This document shows positions 18,348-27,657 of a stretch of 36,469 bases of DNA, one piece after another. The DNA lies in NCBI RefSeq assembly GCF_000265075.1, contig NZ_AJYA01000070.1, positions 1 to 36,469 on the forward strand, read 5' to 3'. The position numbers and the translations under genes were made by a program. The notes beneath the pieces are model-generated. The model saw only the letters and a list, made by a program, of their open reading frames with translations. It did not search any database and was not told where the DNA came from. Source of the DNA: Nitritalea halalkaliphila LW7 (GTDB lineage: Bacteria > Bacteroidota > Bacteroidia > Cytophagales > Cyclobacteriaceae). How positions within the stretch are numbered: position 1 is the first letter of the stretch; each line of letters starts with the position of its first letter.

Positions 18348-19993
18348 ATGAAAAGGAAATTATATAGTATATTCCTGGCGCTCAGTGTACTTTTTGTGAG
18401 CTCTTGTGAATTGGATCTTTTGGATGATCCGAATGCTGTGACTGGTGATACAGCGAATCCAAGCTTTGTACTTAATCGAATTCAAACAGATTACGCTGCT
18501 TTGTTTAATACGGCAAGCACTTTCGGTATGCGTCTGACGCGTATTATGAGTCAGCCAAATAACTTGTATGAGCAAGCGTATGTTCCTGTTACTTTTAACG
18601 GGATTTGGACGAATTCGTACGCGAATATTCTAAATGATATTCAGTTCTTAGAGGAGTTAAATGAGACTACTCCTATTCCGCAGCATTTAGGAATCGCACG
18701 CACCATTAAAGCACTTGTTTTGATGCACTTAGTGGATCATTTCGACGAGGTGCCTTTCAGTGAGGCGTTGAACCCAGCTATCTTTAATCCTCTGGTGGAT
18801 CCAGGAGAGCAGGTATATGCGGCTTCATTAACGGCTATTCAGGAAGCCAGAGACGCTTTTGCGCAGAGCTCTCCTTTTGTGCCTACCGACTTTTTCTACG
18901 GTAATAGCCGAGAGAAGTGGTTGAAGCTACTGAACACGCTAGAGGTTAGGTATCATTTGAATCGTAAATTAGTCGATCCTAATGGCGCGCGTTCGGAGAT
19001 TAATCGTTTGATTGCGACGGGAGAGTTATTAGCAGAGGGAGATGATTTTGTGTTTCGTTACGGGACTTCTCAGACAAACCCAGACTCTCGTCATCCACGC
19101 TACAGCCAGTATGGTCAAGGGGGTGGTGACTATCAGTCTACCTGGTACATGTTTCATTTAACAGAAGCGAAAGGCTTTAATGATCCTAGAGCACGTTTTT
19201 ACATCTACCGTCAGGTGAATGAAAATCCAACTGACCCGGATAAATTACGCTGTATCTCCGAAATCGCCCCTTCACACTATTTAGCAGGAGGCTGGCCGTT
19301 TTGCTTGCCTAATATGATAGATGGACGTGGCTACTGGGGACGTGATCACCTTAATGCAGAAGGTATTCCGCCAGATAATTTCGAGCAAAGTGTTTATGGC
19401 CTTTATCCAGCAGGTGGGCGATTTGATGATGATTCTGCTTCGCCAGTGGATAGTCCAACTTTAGGAAACGGTGGCGCTGGAATTCAGCCTATTATGCTGT
19501 CTTCTTTCCTAGACTTCATGTTAGCAGAGGCTGCACAAACCATCGGCACAACAGGGATCCTAAAATGCTTTTAGAAAGTGCTATTCGTAAGCACATGGCG
19601 TATGTACGTAATTTTGGGCTTTCTAGTGCTGAAGGTGGGGTCATTCAAGCCTTCCGTCCGGATGACGTATGGACAGCTAATGTAGAAAACTATGTAAGCT
19701 TTGTTTTAGACGAATGGGATGCAGCTCCTTCAGGTCGTAAGATGAATCTAATCGCGAGAGAATACTGGTTATCGCTTTACGGTAATGGCGTAGAGGCTTA
19801 TAACCTATACAGAAGAACTGGGCAGCCAGACAACATGCAGCCTGGGCTACTTGCGAACTTTGGAGATTTCCCACGTTCATTCTTCTACCCAAATAATTTC
19901 ATTGTGACGAATAATCGTGCGCAGCAGAAGGATAATCAGCGTCAGCGGGTTTTCTGGGATACGAATCCTGAAGGTAACGATTGGGTTTATTAA
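18348..19993 (+). CDS. SusD/RagB family surface lipoprotein, one frame break
   Basis: The lid partner of the SusC transporter, starting 16 bp after it. The lipoprotein signal ends VSSC with Cys20 and is followed by the acidic ELDLLDDPN surface-export pattern. It has TPR-like helices (HLGIARTIKALVLMHLVDHFDEVPFSEALNP, split here only by description, is typical for residues about 100-145) and the C-terminal SusD region with MNLIAREYWLSLYGNG. The frame is lost in the G run at 19554-19556; one G restores GTTGDPKMLLESAIRKH, and the protein then ends at 19993 with about 548 residues. The partner call is strong from pairing and sequence. Confidence 0.9.
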
Positions 19994-20011
19994 CATTAAT
20001 TTGAAAAGCTT

Positions 20012-20959
20012 ATGAAGTTTATAAAAAATTCTGTCCGCTTGATGCTTGTCACGCTTATGGCACTGGCTTCATGTACGGACTTCGTCGAGCCGCGGGTTCC
20101 TTATGCGGAATTTGACACAGGCACTTATTTAAGAACGATTTCGAGAATTAGCGACTCGTTTGATTTCTTTGATCTGGAAAGCTCTCGTTTTGCCCTTACG
20201 CTGGAAGCGGTGGACATAGAGGACGGTGGTACAGTATCCACTGTAGAAATCAGAGTACGTCACCGAAGACTTATCCCAGGTGTAGGTTTGGAGTTTACGC
20301 CAGCAGCGGGAGATAACTTAGTGACTACATTAGATGCTTCTGATTTTACGCCAAATACGGAAAGCCGGTTTTTAAGAACTACCTTTTCTATAGATGCTGT
20401 AGATGCTATCGCGGCTGCGGGCCTTACTTTGGCGGACATCGAGGCAGGTGATACTTTCGAGTTTCGACTGGTCCTTACGACGACATCAGGTCGTGTGTTT
20501 TCTGCCGATAACCGTAGTGCGGATGTAGCAGGTGGGTTCTTCTACGCGTCCCCCTTCTTATATAATGTATCCGTTATCTGTCCATCAGATTTGGCAGGCG
20601 AATACGCTTACGTAAACGAGGGAGCTACTGGTCCCTTAGGGTCTTGTGATGGCCCCCAAGAAGGTACTGTAACCTTAACGGCACGCGCCGACGGTTTCTC
20701 TTACAGTGTTTCAGATGGTACTTTTGGGTACTGGGCTTGTATTGGAGATACTTGGGGCGATGGTGATGTGCGTCTTTCGGATGCCTGTGGTGTCCTGTCT
20801 TTATCTGGAACAGATAAGTACGGGGATAGCTATTCTATGGAAGTTATCGCCACAAGTACAGAGGAAATTACCTTCGTATGGGTAAATACATATGGTGAAA
20901 CAGGTACGGTTACCTTGTTTGCGAATCCAGGTGTGCCTTTCCCGGACAACTTGAGATAA
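20012..20959 (+). CDS. Third sus-operon lipoprotein with C-terminal four-cysteine domain
   Basis: A 315-residue lipoprotein starting 18 bp after susD. The signal ends MALASC with Cys21 as the lipid site. Residues about 30-185 are beta-rich, resembling the Ig-like N-terminal parts of SusE-type proteins. The C-terminal part begins at C190 in VICPSDLAGEYAY and has three more cysteines (C212, C243, C259), enough for two disulfides. It contains aromatic-rich segments GYWACIGDTWGDGD and ITFVWVNTYGETGTVTLF suited to ligand binding. Most likely it is a surface-exposed substrate-binding accessory of the SusCD pair. This is inferred from position and architecture; I cannot name a Pfam family with certainty. 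Confidence 0.75.
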   Translation: MKFIKNSVRLMLVTLMALASCTDFVEPRVPYAEFDTGTYLRTISRISDSFDFFDLESSRFALTLEAVDIEDGGTVSTVEIRVRHRRLIPGVGLEFTPAAGDNLVTTLDASDFTPNTESRFLRTTFSIDAVDAIAAAGLTLADIEAGDTFEFRLVLTTTSGRVFSADNRSADVAGGFFYASPFLYNVSVICPSDLAGEYAYVNEGATGPLGSCDGPQEGTVTLTARADGFSYSVSDGTFGYWACIGDTWGDGDVRLSDACGVLSLSGTDKYGDSYSMEVIATSTEEITFVWVNTYGETGTVTLFANPGVPFPDNLR

Positions 20960-20984
20960 TAGAGCATATTCAGTAAACTTTCTT

Positions 20985-21032
20985 CATACATAAAAAATGG
21001 GTGTCTGTTTCAGGCACCTTTTTTTATGTATG
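20985..21032. terminator. Long hairpin terminator of the sus operon
   Basis: GGTGTCTG pairs with CAGGCACC around TTT, and the flanks CATACATAAAAAA and TTTTTTTATGTATG also pair, giving a nearly continuous stem. With A-rich and T-rich arms it can terminate from both sides. It starts 26 bp after the operon's last stop. Confidence 0.8.
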
Positions 21033-21406
21033 CCTACGGGGTTCGCCTGGTTGTTAGGTCTTTTTGTGCTTCGTTCATGAGATTTTTACTGACCTTTCTC
21101 TCCTTAATGAGCCTTAATATTGAATTTATGGCCTAATTTTTAATAAAATCATAGGTAATTTCGTTAAAATACTATAGATAAATCTTTGGTTTTTTGCTTT
21201 TCGGTACAGGTGTATGGAGCTGCACCAAATTTCATTTTGGTAAACTTCCAAATAGTTTCTTTTATTTTTTTTTCAAATCTTCAAGCAGGCGAAGCAGGTA
21301 GGGAGCAACTTATACGATTGAAAAGCAAGTATATTTGTATATTCGGTTAAGCGGTTTTTCTATCATTTGAGACTCATGTATCTTTGAGGCAAGATAAATA
21401 ATAACC
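21033..21406. other. AT-rich promoter spacer of sucA
   Basis: Contains no gene. Two exact -7 motifs of the TAnnTTTG type occur here, at 21330-21337 (TATATTTG) and 21379-21386 (TATCTTTG). Nothing else distinct was seen. Confidence 0.5.
21379..21386 (+). promoter_or_regulatory. Candidate -7 promoter element of sucA
   Basis: TATCTTTG matches the Bacteroidota -7 consensus and lies 20 bp before the sucA ATG. A T-rich stretch about 20 bp upstream replaces a canonical TTG. A second exact match, TATATTTG at 21330-21337, is an alternative. Confidence 0.4.
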
Positions 21407-24211
21407 ATGGATAAACATTCGTACATCGCTAATGCTCATGTAAACTACATAGATCAACTCTATGAAGCGTACAAATCCGACCCCAATTCAATAGACCCAA
21501 GCTGGAAAAGCTTTTTCGATGGATTTGATTTTGCCATCGAGCGGTATGGAGACGAAGAAGAGCGCCCTGCTGCAGTGGCCTCTAATGGATCAGCCACAGC
21601 TCCTCCTCCTGCAAATGGTGCCCTGGCCACAAAAGGAACCATTATGGACATGGAGCAGCTGCCGAAAGAAATTAAAGTGCGTGCGCTTATTCACGCCTAT
21701 CGCTCTCGTGCACATTTGCGTTCCAAAACAAACCCCGTAAGGGAGCGTAAAGATCGCCGTGCCCTGATCGACTTAGAGGACTTTGGCCTTGGCCAAAGCG
21801 ACCTGAAAACCGTTTTCCAAGCGGGAAATGAAATCGGTATCGGAGAAAGTACCCTAGAGAAAATCGTAGATGCATTAAAGACGATTTACGAAGGCCCTAT
21901 GGGTTTCGAGTACCTGTATATCCGTGATCCGGAAATGCTGGACTGGTTGAAAACCAAAATAGAGAAAGAGGCGCTGGCCTTTAACCCTTCCGTGGAGGAG
22001 AAAAAACGTATCCTGTCCAAGTTGAACCAGGCTGTCGTTTTCGAAAACTTTTTACATACCAAATACCTCGGACAGAAGCGTTTTTCCCTGGAGGGAGGCG
22101 AGTCTACCATTCCTTTTTTAGATGCGCTCATTAATAAAGGTGCGGAATTAGGTGTGGAGGAAGTGATGATCGGAATGGCGCATCGTGGCCGTCTGAACGT
22201 GCTTTCGAATATTATGGGCAAAACCTACGAGCAGATTTTTTCTGAATTTGAGGGCACTGCTAAGCCAGATCTCACGATGGGAGATGGCGATGTTAAGTAC
22301 CACATGGGCTACTCCAGTGATATAATTACACCAGAAGAGAAAAAGGTCAATTTAAAATTAGCGCCGAATCCTTCTCACTTAGAGGCGGTAAATCCTGTGG
22401 TGGAGGGTTTTATTCGTGCTAAAATTGATTCTCAGCATAAAGGAGACAGTAAAAAGGCGCTTCCGATCCTTATCCATGGTGATGCTGCTGTGGCGGGTCA
22501 GGGGATCGTTTATGAGGTGACGCAGATGGCCCAGCTGAAGGGCTATAATACGGGAGGTACTGTGCATTTTGTGATCAACAATCAAGTAGGTTTTACTACG
22601 GATTTCGATGATGCACGTTCTTCTATTTACTGTACAGATGTAGCCAAGATCATCGATGCGCCTGTTATCCACGTGAATGGAGATAATGCTGAGGCAGTGG
22701 TCTTTGCAGCGAAGCTGGCAGCCGAATTCCGCCAGAAATTCTCCCGTGACATTTTCATCGACATGGTCTGCTACCGTCGTCATGGGCATAATGAGTCTGA
22801 TGAGCCGAAATTCACTCAGCCGGGACTTTATAACATTATTTCGAAGCATCCGAATCCACGTGAAATCTACGTGAAGCGTTTAACGGAGCGTGGGGATATC
22901 GATGCGAAGATCGCTAAGCAGATGGACAAGGAGTTCCGACAGCTGCTTCAGGATCGTTTAAATATGGTGAAGGAAAAGCCCCTTCCGTATCAGTTTACAA
23001 AGTTCGAGCAGGAGTGGCAGTCCTTACGGTTCTCGAAGGCTGAAGATTTCGACTCTTCTCCAGAGACCGCTATCACAGAAGAGGCGATCGAAAAAGTAGC
23101 AGCTGCACTGACGGAGGTACCGAAAGGATTTAAGCCGATCAAGCAGATCGATGCACAGCTTAAGCAGCGTAAGGAGATGTTTTATAAGTCGAAGTCGCTC
23201 AACTGGGCGGCGGCGGAGCTTCTGGCCTATGGTTCCCTTCTTTTAGATGGTAAGACTGTTCGTATTACAGGTCAAGACTGCCAGCGGGGGACTTTCTCTC
23301 ATCGCCATGCGGTGGTGCATGATGCGAACTCGAATAAACCCTATAATTTCTTGCGCGAGCTTCAGGACAGCAAAGGGCAGTTTCATATTTACAACTCCCT
23401 GCTTTCGGAGTATGCGGTACTGGGTTTTGAATATGGTTATGCCATGGCAAATCCGAACTCGCTGAGTATCTGGGAGGCACAGTTCGGGGATTTTGCGAAT
23501 GGTGCGCAGACGATGATCGATCAGTTTATCTCTTCGGGTGAGTCGAAGTGGCAGAAAATGAACGGCATCGTGATGCTACTGCCACATGGTTATGAAGGCC
23601 AGGGTCCAGAGCACTCGAATGCTCGCCCGGAGCGTTTCTTACAGTTGTCTGCCGAAAATAATATGGTGGTGGCGAATATCACGGAGCCGGCTAACTTCTT
23701 CCACATGCTGCGCCGTCAGTTGACTTGGGAGTTTAGAAAACCATGTATCGTGATGTCTCCAAAATCGCTTTTACGTCATCCGAAGGTGATGTCTCCGATC
23801 GAAGATTTCACGAAAGGCAAGTTCCGCGAGATCATTTTAGATGATAAGGTGGAGGCTGCCGCGGTGAAGCGCGTGGTGCTTTGTTCTGGAAAGATTTTCT
23901 ACGACTTAGATGAGGCGCGTGAGAAGGAGAAGGTAACGGATGTGGCGATCATCCGTGTGGAGCAGCTGCATCCATTCCCGAAAAAGCAAATCCAAGAGGC
24001 ATTAGCGAGCTACGGCGATGCTGAGGTCGTTTGGGTACAGGAGGAGCCGGAAAATATGGGCTATTGGAACTATATCTTGAGGCTCACTTTCCGCGATATG
24101 CCGATGGAGGTAATCGCACGGAAGCCGAGCGCATCTCCGGCCACGGGTTACATGAAAGTCCATGTACAGGAGCAGGAGACGATCGTCAATAAAGCACTTA
24201 AAATCAGTTAA
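21407..24211 (+). CDS. sucA: 2-oxoglutarate dehydrogenase E1 component
   Basis: The thiamine-diphosphate-dependent decarboxylase of the 2-oxoglutarate dehydrogenase complex in the TCA cycle. Its 934 residues are intact and typical. The N-terminal E2-binding helix NAHVNYIDQLYEAYKSDPNS is followed by the OGDH core: ENFLHTKYLGQKRFSLEGGE, GMAHRGRLNVLSNIMGK, the thiamine-phosphate region IHGDAAVAGQGIVYEV with FVINNQVGFTT, RRHGHNESDEPKFTQP, and the C-terminal transketolase-like part RGTFSHRHAVVHD, PHGYEGQGPEHSNARPERF. E2 starts 113 bp downstream and E3 follows, so the whole complex is encoded here. Confidence 0.97.
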   Translation: MDKHSYIANAHVNYIDQLYEAYKSDPNSIDPSWKSFFDGFDFAIERYGDEEERPAAVASNGSATAPPPANGALATKGTIMDMEQLPKEIKVRALIHAYRSRAHLRSKTNPVRERKDRRALIDLEDFGLGQSDLKTVFQAGNEIGIGESTLEKIVDALKTIYEGPMGFEYLYIRDPEMLDWLKTKIEKEALAFNPSVEEKKRILSKLNQAVVFENFLHTKYLGQKRFSLEGGESTIPFLDALINKGAELGVEEVMIGMAHRGRLNVLSNIMGKTYEQIFSEFEGTAKPDLTMGDGDVKYHMGYSSDIITPEEKKVNLKLAPNPSHLEAVNPVVEGFIRAKIDSQHKGDSKKALPILIHGDAAVAGQGIVYEVTQMAQLKGYNTGGTVHFVINNQVGFTTDFDDARSSIYCTDVAKIIDAPVIHVNGDNAEAVVFAAKLAAEFRQKFSRDIFIDMVCYRRHGHNESDEPKFTQPGLYNIISKHPNPREIYVKRLTERGDIDAKIAKQMDKEFRQLLQDRLNMVKEKPLPYQFTKFEQEWQSLRFSKAEDFDSSPETAITEEAIEKVAAALTEVPKGFKPIKQIDAQLKQRKEMFYKSKSLNWAAAELLAYGSLLLDGKTVRITGQDCQRGTFSHRHAVVHDANSNKPYNFLRELQDSKGQFHIYNSLLSEYAVLGFEYGYAMANPNSLSIWEAQFGDFANGAQTMIDQFISSGESKWQKMNGIVMLLPHGYEGQGPEHSNARPERFLQLSAENNMVVANITEPANFFHMLRRQLTWEFRKPCIVMSPKSLLRHPKVMSPIEDFTKGKFREIILDDKVEAAAVKRVVLCSGKIFYDLDEAREKEKVTDVAIIRVEQLHPFPKKQIQEALASYGDAEVVWVQEEPENMGYWNYILRLTFRDMPMEVIARKPSASPATGYMKVHVQEQETIVNKALKIS

Positions 24212-24324
24212 GCGCTTTTATGGCGCACTATTCTTTGGCCGGCAGGCCTAATCTAAATTTTAATCCGTAAATTCACCTTCCCCCCTTCTGTAGGTGGGGA
24301 GGGAATTCAAAACATACAGATACA

Positions 24325-25902
24325 ATGAGCCTAGAAATTAAAGTTCCTACAGTAGGAGAATCGATCTCTGAAGTCACGATCGGGCAGTGGTTTAAGCAAG
24401 ACGGCGACTACGTAGAGATGGACGAAGTAATATGTGAGCTGGAGTCGGATAAGGCGACTTTCGAGCTTACGGCGGAAGCGTCAGGTGTCCTTCAAACCAA
24501 AGCGGGAGAGGGGGATACCTTAGAAATCGGTGCGGTAATTTGTGTTATCGACACGGAGGCTTCCGGTGATGGGGCTGCGCCAAAGGCTTCTCAGGAAGCA
24601 TCTTCGGAGGAGAAGTCTTCTGGGGATTCGGGAGCATCTTCTGAGGCGAAAGCGACGGGTGAGGTGAAGGAAATGGTAGTTCCGACGGTGGGGGAATCCA
24701 TCACGGAGGTTTCCTTAGCGACCTGGTTAAAGGAGGATGGCGACTATGTGGAGCTGGACGAAATCATCGCGGAGGTGGATTCGGATAAGGCGACTTTTGA
24801 GCTTCCTGCTGAGGCGAGCGGGATTTTGCGCCATGTGGCGCAAGAGGGCGATACGATCGAAATCGGTGGCTTAATTTGTAAGATCGAGGTGACCTCTGGT
24901 GGTGCTCCTGCGGAGGCTTCGAGCGGTTCGGAGGCCCCTCAGGCTGAGGCGCCGGCTTCCTCTGGCTCGGAGACGTATGCTACGGGGCATGCTTCCCCTG
25001 CTGCGGCGAAAATTCTACAAGAAAAGGGTATCGATCCCGCACAGGTGAAGGGGACAGGTAAAGATGGCCGTATCACGAAGGAGGATGCGCTCCAGGCGAA
25101 AGTGGAAGCGCAGAAACCAGCTGCTCAGGCTGCTCCGAAGAAGGAGTCTGCTCAGCCAGCGGCACAAGAAAGCGCTGCTCCTAAGGCTTCCTCAGGGCTT
25201 AGCCGTGACTCGAAGCGGGAAAAGATGTCTTCGCTACGCCGTACGGTTTCTCGTCGTCTCGTGGCGGTGAAGAATGAGACGGCCATGCTCACGACCTTTA
25301 ATGAGGTGAACATGGGGCCGATCATGGATATCCGTAAAAAATATAAAGAGCAGTTTAAGGAAAAGCATGGGGTGAACTTGGGCTTTATGTCTTTCTTCAC
25401 GAAGGCGGTTTGTGTGGCGCTTCAGGAGTGGCCTGCGGTGAATGCACAGATCGACGGAAATGAAATGGTTTTCCATGACTTCTGCGATATTTCCATCGCG
25501 GTGTCAGCACCGAAAGGCCTCGTGGTTCCGGTGATTCGAAATGCGGAGTCGATGAGCTTCGATGAAATAGAGAAAGAGGTGGTGCGTTTAGCTACGCGCG
25601 CTCGGGATAATAAATTGACGATCGAGGAGATGACCGGTGGTACCTTCACGATCACAAATGGTGGTATTTTCGGGTCGATGATGTCTACGCCGATCATTAA
25701 TGCGCCACAGTCTGCCATTCTCGGTATGCATAACATCGTGGAGCGGGCAGTGGTAGAGAATGGTCAGGTGGTCGTTCGTCCGATGATGTATTTAGCGCTG
25801 TCTTACGATCACCGTATCATCGATGGCAGGGAGTCTGTCAGCTTCTTGGTACGCGTGAAGCAGCTGCTTGAAGATCCAACCAGACTCCTTTTCGGCGTCT
25901 AA
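24325..25902 (+). CDS. sucB: 2-oxoglutarate dehydrogenase E2 (succinyltransferase) with two lipoyl domains
   Basis: Dihydrolipoyllysine-residue succinyltransferase, 525 residues, intact. Two lipoyl domains are visible, with lipoylated lysines at K43 ([11 protein letters not shown]) and K155 ([12 protein letters not shown]), each followed by an Ala/Ser/Glu-rich flexible linker. Next come the E3-binding domain [18 protein letters not shown] with [14 protein letters not shown], and the catalytic domain ending with [16 protein letters not shown], where H496 and D500 are the catalytic pair. E. coli SucB has one lipoyl domain; two are seen in many Bacteroidota. The pairing with sucA supports the succinyl rather than acetyl assignment. 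Confidence 0.93.
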   Translation: MSLEIKVPTVGESISEVTIGQWFKQDGDYVEMDEVICELESDKATFELTAEASGVLQTKAGEGDTLEIGAVICVIDTEASGDGAAPKASQEASSEEKSSGDSGASSEAKATGEVKEMVVPTVGESITEVSLATWLKEDGDYVELDEIIAEVDSDKATFELPAEASGILRHVAQEGDTIEIGGLICKIEVTSGGAPAEASSGSEAPQAEAPASSGSETYATGHASPAAAKILQEKGIDPAQVKGTGKDGRITKEDALQAKVEAQKPAAQAAPKKESAQPAAQESAAPKASSGLSRDSKREKMSSLRRTVSRRLVAVKNETAMLTTFNEVNMGPIMDIRKKYKEQFKEKHGVNLGFMSFFTKAVCVALQEWPAVNAQIDGNEMVFHDFCDISIAVSAPKGLVVPVIRNAESMSFDEIEKEVVRLATRARDNKLTIEEMTGGTFTITNGGIFGSMMSTPIINAPQSAILGMHNIVERAVVENGQVVVRPMMYLALSYDHRIIDGRESVSFLVRVKQLLEDPTRLLFGV

Positions 25903-25921
25903 AGAGGTGGGTTTGTGAGGA

Positions 25922-25957
25922 GGGGGCTGTCTCTGCTGGAGGCACTCCCCTTTTTTT
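25922..25957 (+). terminator. Terminator after sucB
   Basis: A G-rich arm GGGGGCTGTCT pairs imperfectly with AGGCACTCCCC (internal 2-nt mismatch), followed by T residues at 25951-25957. It suggests that lpdA can be transcribed separately or that read-through is partial. Confidence 0.5.
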
Positions 25958-26046
25958 CGGTTCCCCATGGCGACGGGGAGGGCTTAAGCGAAAAAGGTCG
26001 CTCTTACTGCGCAAAAGCGCGCATTTACCTTTAAACATATTCTAAA

Positions 26047-27446
26047 ATGACATACGACGTTATCGTAATCGGATCAGGTCCGGGTGGCTATGTGGCTGCG
26101 ATTCGGGCAGCCAGCTGGGCATGAAAACCGCATTAATCGAAAAATACAGCACCTTAGGGGGAACTTGCTTGAATGTAGGGTGTATTCCATCTAAGGCCCT
26201 TTTAGACTCTTCAGAGCATTACCATAATGCAGCGCATACCTTTAAGACGCATGGGATCGATCTGGAAAACTTAGGGGTTAACCTCACCCAGATGATCGCG
26301 CGTAAGGATGATGTGGTCAAGCAGAATGTGGAGGGCATTCAGTTTTTAATGAAGAAAAATAAAATTGATGTTTTTCATGGCTTAGGGTCATTCGTGGACA
26401 AGAATACGGTGAAAATCACCAAGGAGGATGCTAGCGCGGAAGAGATTACGGGCAAAAATATCATCATCGCGACAGGTTCGAAGCCAAGCACACTTCCGTT
26501 TATCAAGCTGGACAAGCAGCGTGTGATCACCTCTACAGAGGCCTTGAAGTTGAAGGAGATTCCTAAGCATATGATCATCATCGGCGGTGGTGTTATCGGG
26601 ATGGAGCTAGGCTCTGTGTACGGCCGTCTCGGGGCTAAAGTCTCGGTAGTAGAGTACCTGGATGCGATCATCCCTTCCATGGACCGCACCATGGGTAAAG
26701 AGCTGCAGAAGTCGCTGAAAAAATTAGGTTTCGATTTCTACTTGAAGCATAAAGTGGTAGCAGTAGAAAATCAAGGCGACGAGGTAGAAGTGAAGGCAGA
26801 AAATGCGAAAGGCGAGACGATTAGCTTGAAGGGCGATTATGTGCTCGTTTCTATCGGTCGTCGTCCCTACACGGATGGCTTAAATGCCGAGGCGGCAGGT
26901 GTCAAGCTTACGGATAGAGGACAAGTGGAGGTGGATGAGCACCTACGTACGAACGTTCCCAATATCTTCGCTATCGGAGATGTGGTGAAAGGGGCGATGC
27001 TTGCGCACAAAGCCGAAGAAGAAGGTGCTTTCGTAGCTGAGGTAATCGCTGGTCAGAAGCCGCACATCAACTATCTCTTGATCCCCGGAGTAGTGTACAC
27101 TTGGCCGGAAGTCGCCTCTGTAGGCTATACGGAAGAGCAGCTGAAGGAGCAAAAGCGTAAGTATAAAACGGGCAAGTTTCCGTTCATGGCTTCAGGCCGC
27201 GCACGTGCTTCCATGGACACGGATGGTGTCGTGAAGGTGCTGGCAGATGCGGAGACCGATGAAATTTTAGGTGTGCATATGATCGGTCCTCGTACGGCTG
27301 ATATGATCGCTGAGGCGGTGGTAGCGATGGAGTACCGCGCTTCCGCGGAGGATATTTCACGCATGTCGCATGCGCATCCCACCTATACAGAGGCCTTTAA
27401 GGAGGCCTGTCTGGCAGCCACAGACAACCGTGCACTTCATATTTAA
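26047..27446 (+). CDS. lpdA: Dihydrolipoyl dehydrogenase (E3), one frame break
   Basis: The FAD-dependent E3 that reoxidises dihydrolipoyl groups on E2 with NAD+. The true start is at 26047 (MTYDVIVIGSGPGGYVAAIR, the FAD-binding fold). The frame then breaks at the C run at 26111-26112; one added C gives AQLGMKTALIEKYSTLGG and joins the main frame. The redox-active disulfide is in GGTCLNVGCIPSK, the NAD site in IIGGGVIGMELGSVYGRLG, and the second FAD motif in PNIFAIGDV. The catalytic His-Glu pair is in HAHPTYTEAF near the C-terminus. Reconstructed length is about 466 residues. An open frame starting at 26121 lacks the FAD-binding start and should not be used. Confidence 0.93.
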
Positions 27447-27476
27447 TTCCTGTGTACGATGTGTTAAGTCAAGGAG

Positions 27477-27511
27477 AACCGCTATCGCTTCCGAGTGATG
27501 GCGGTTTTTTT
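27477..27511 (+). terminator. Terminator after lpdA
   Basis: AACCGCTATC (27477-27486) pairs with GATGGCGGTT (27497-27506) with one G-U pair, followed by T residues to 27511. It lies 30 bp past the lpdA stop. Confidence 0.85.
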
Positions 27512-27657
27512 ATGCGAGCCCGTTTGGAGGCTTTGTTTTAAGGTTTTCAAAAAAACCCTTGGATTCTTGCCTTCTCGTGGCTGACTTAAAAAATAATTTG
27601 TTAATATTGCACCAATTTAGCCATAAGTAATTAACCTCTTTTAAATCCCACTCTAAA

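Noticed and set aside
22379..22849. 156-codon minus-strand frame inside sucA
   Set aside because: Lies fully within the intact sucA coding sequence and shows no domain.
24212..24324. Possible terminator between sucA and sucB
   Set aside because: Only an imperfect C-rich/G-rich pairing with no T run; E1 and E2 are more likely co-transcribed.
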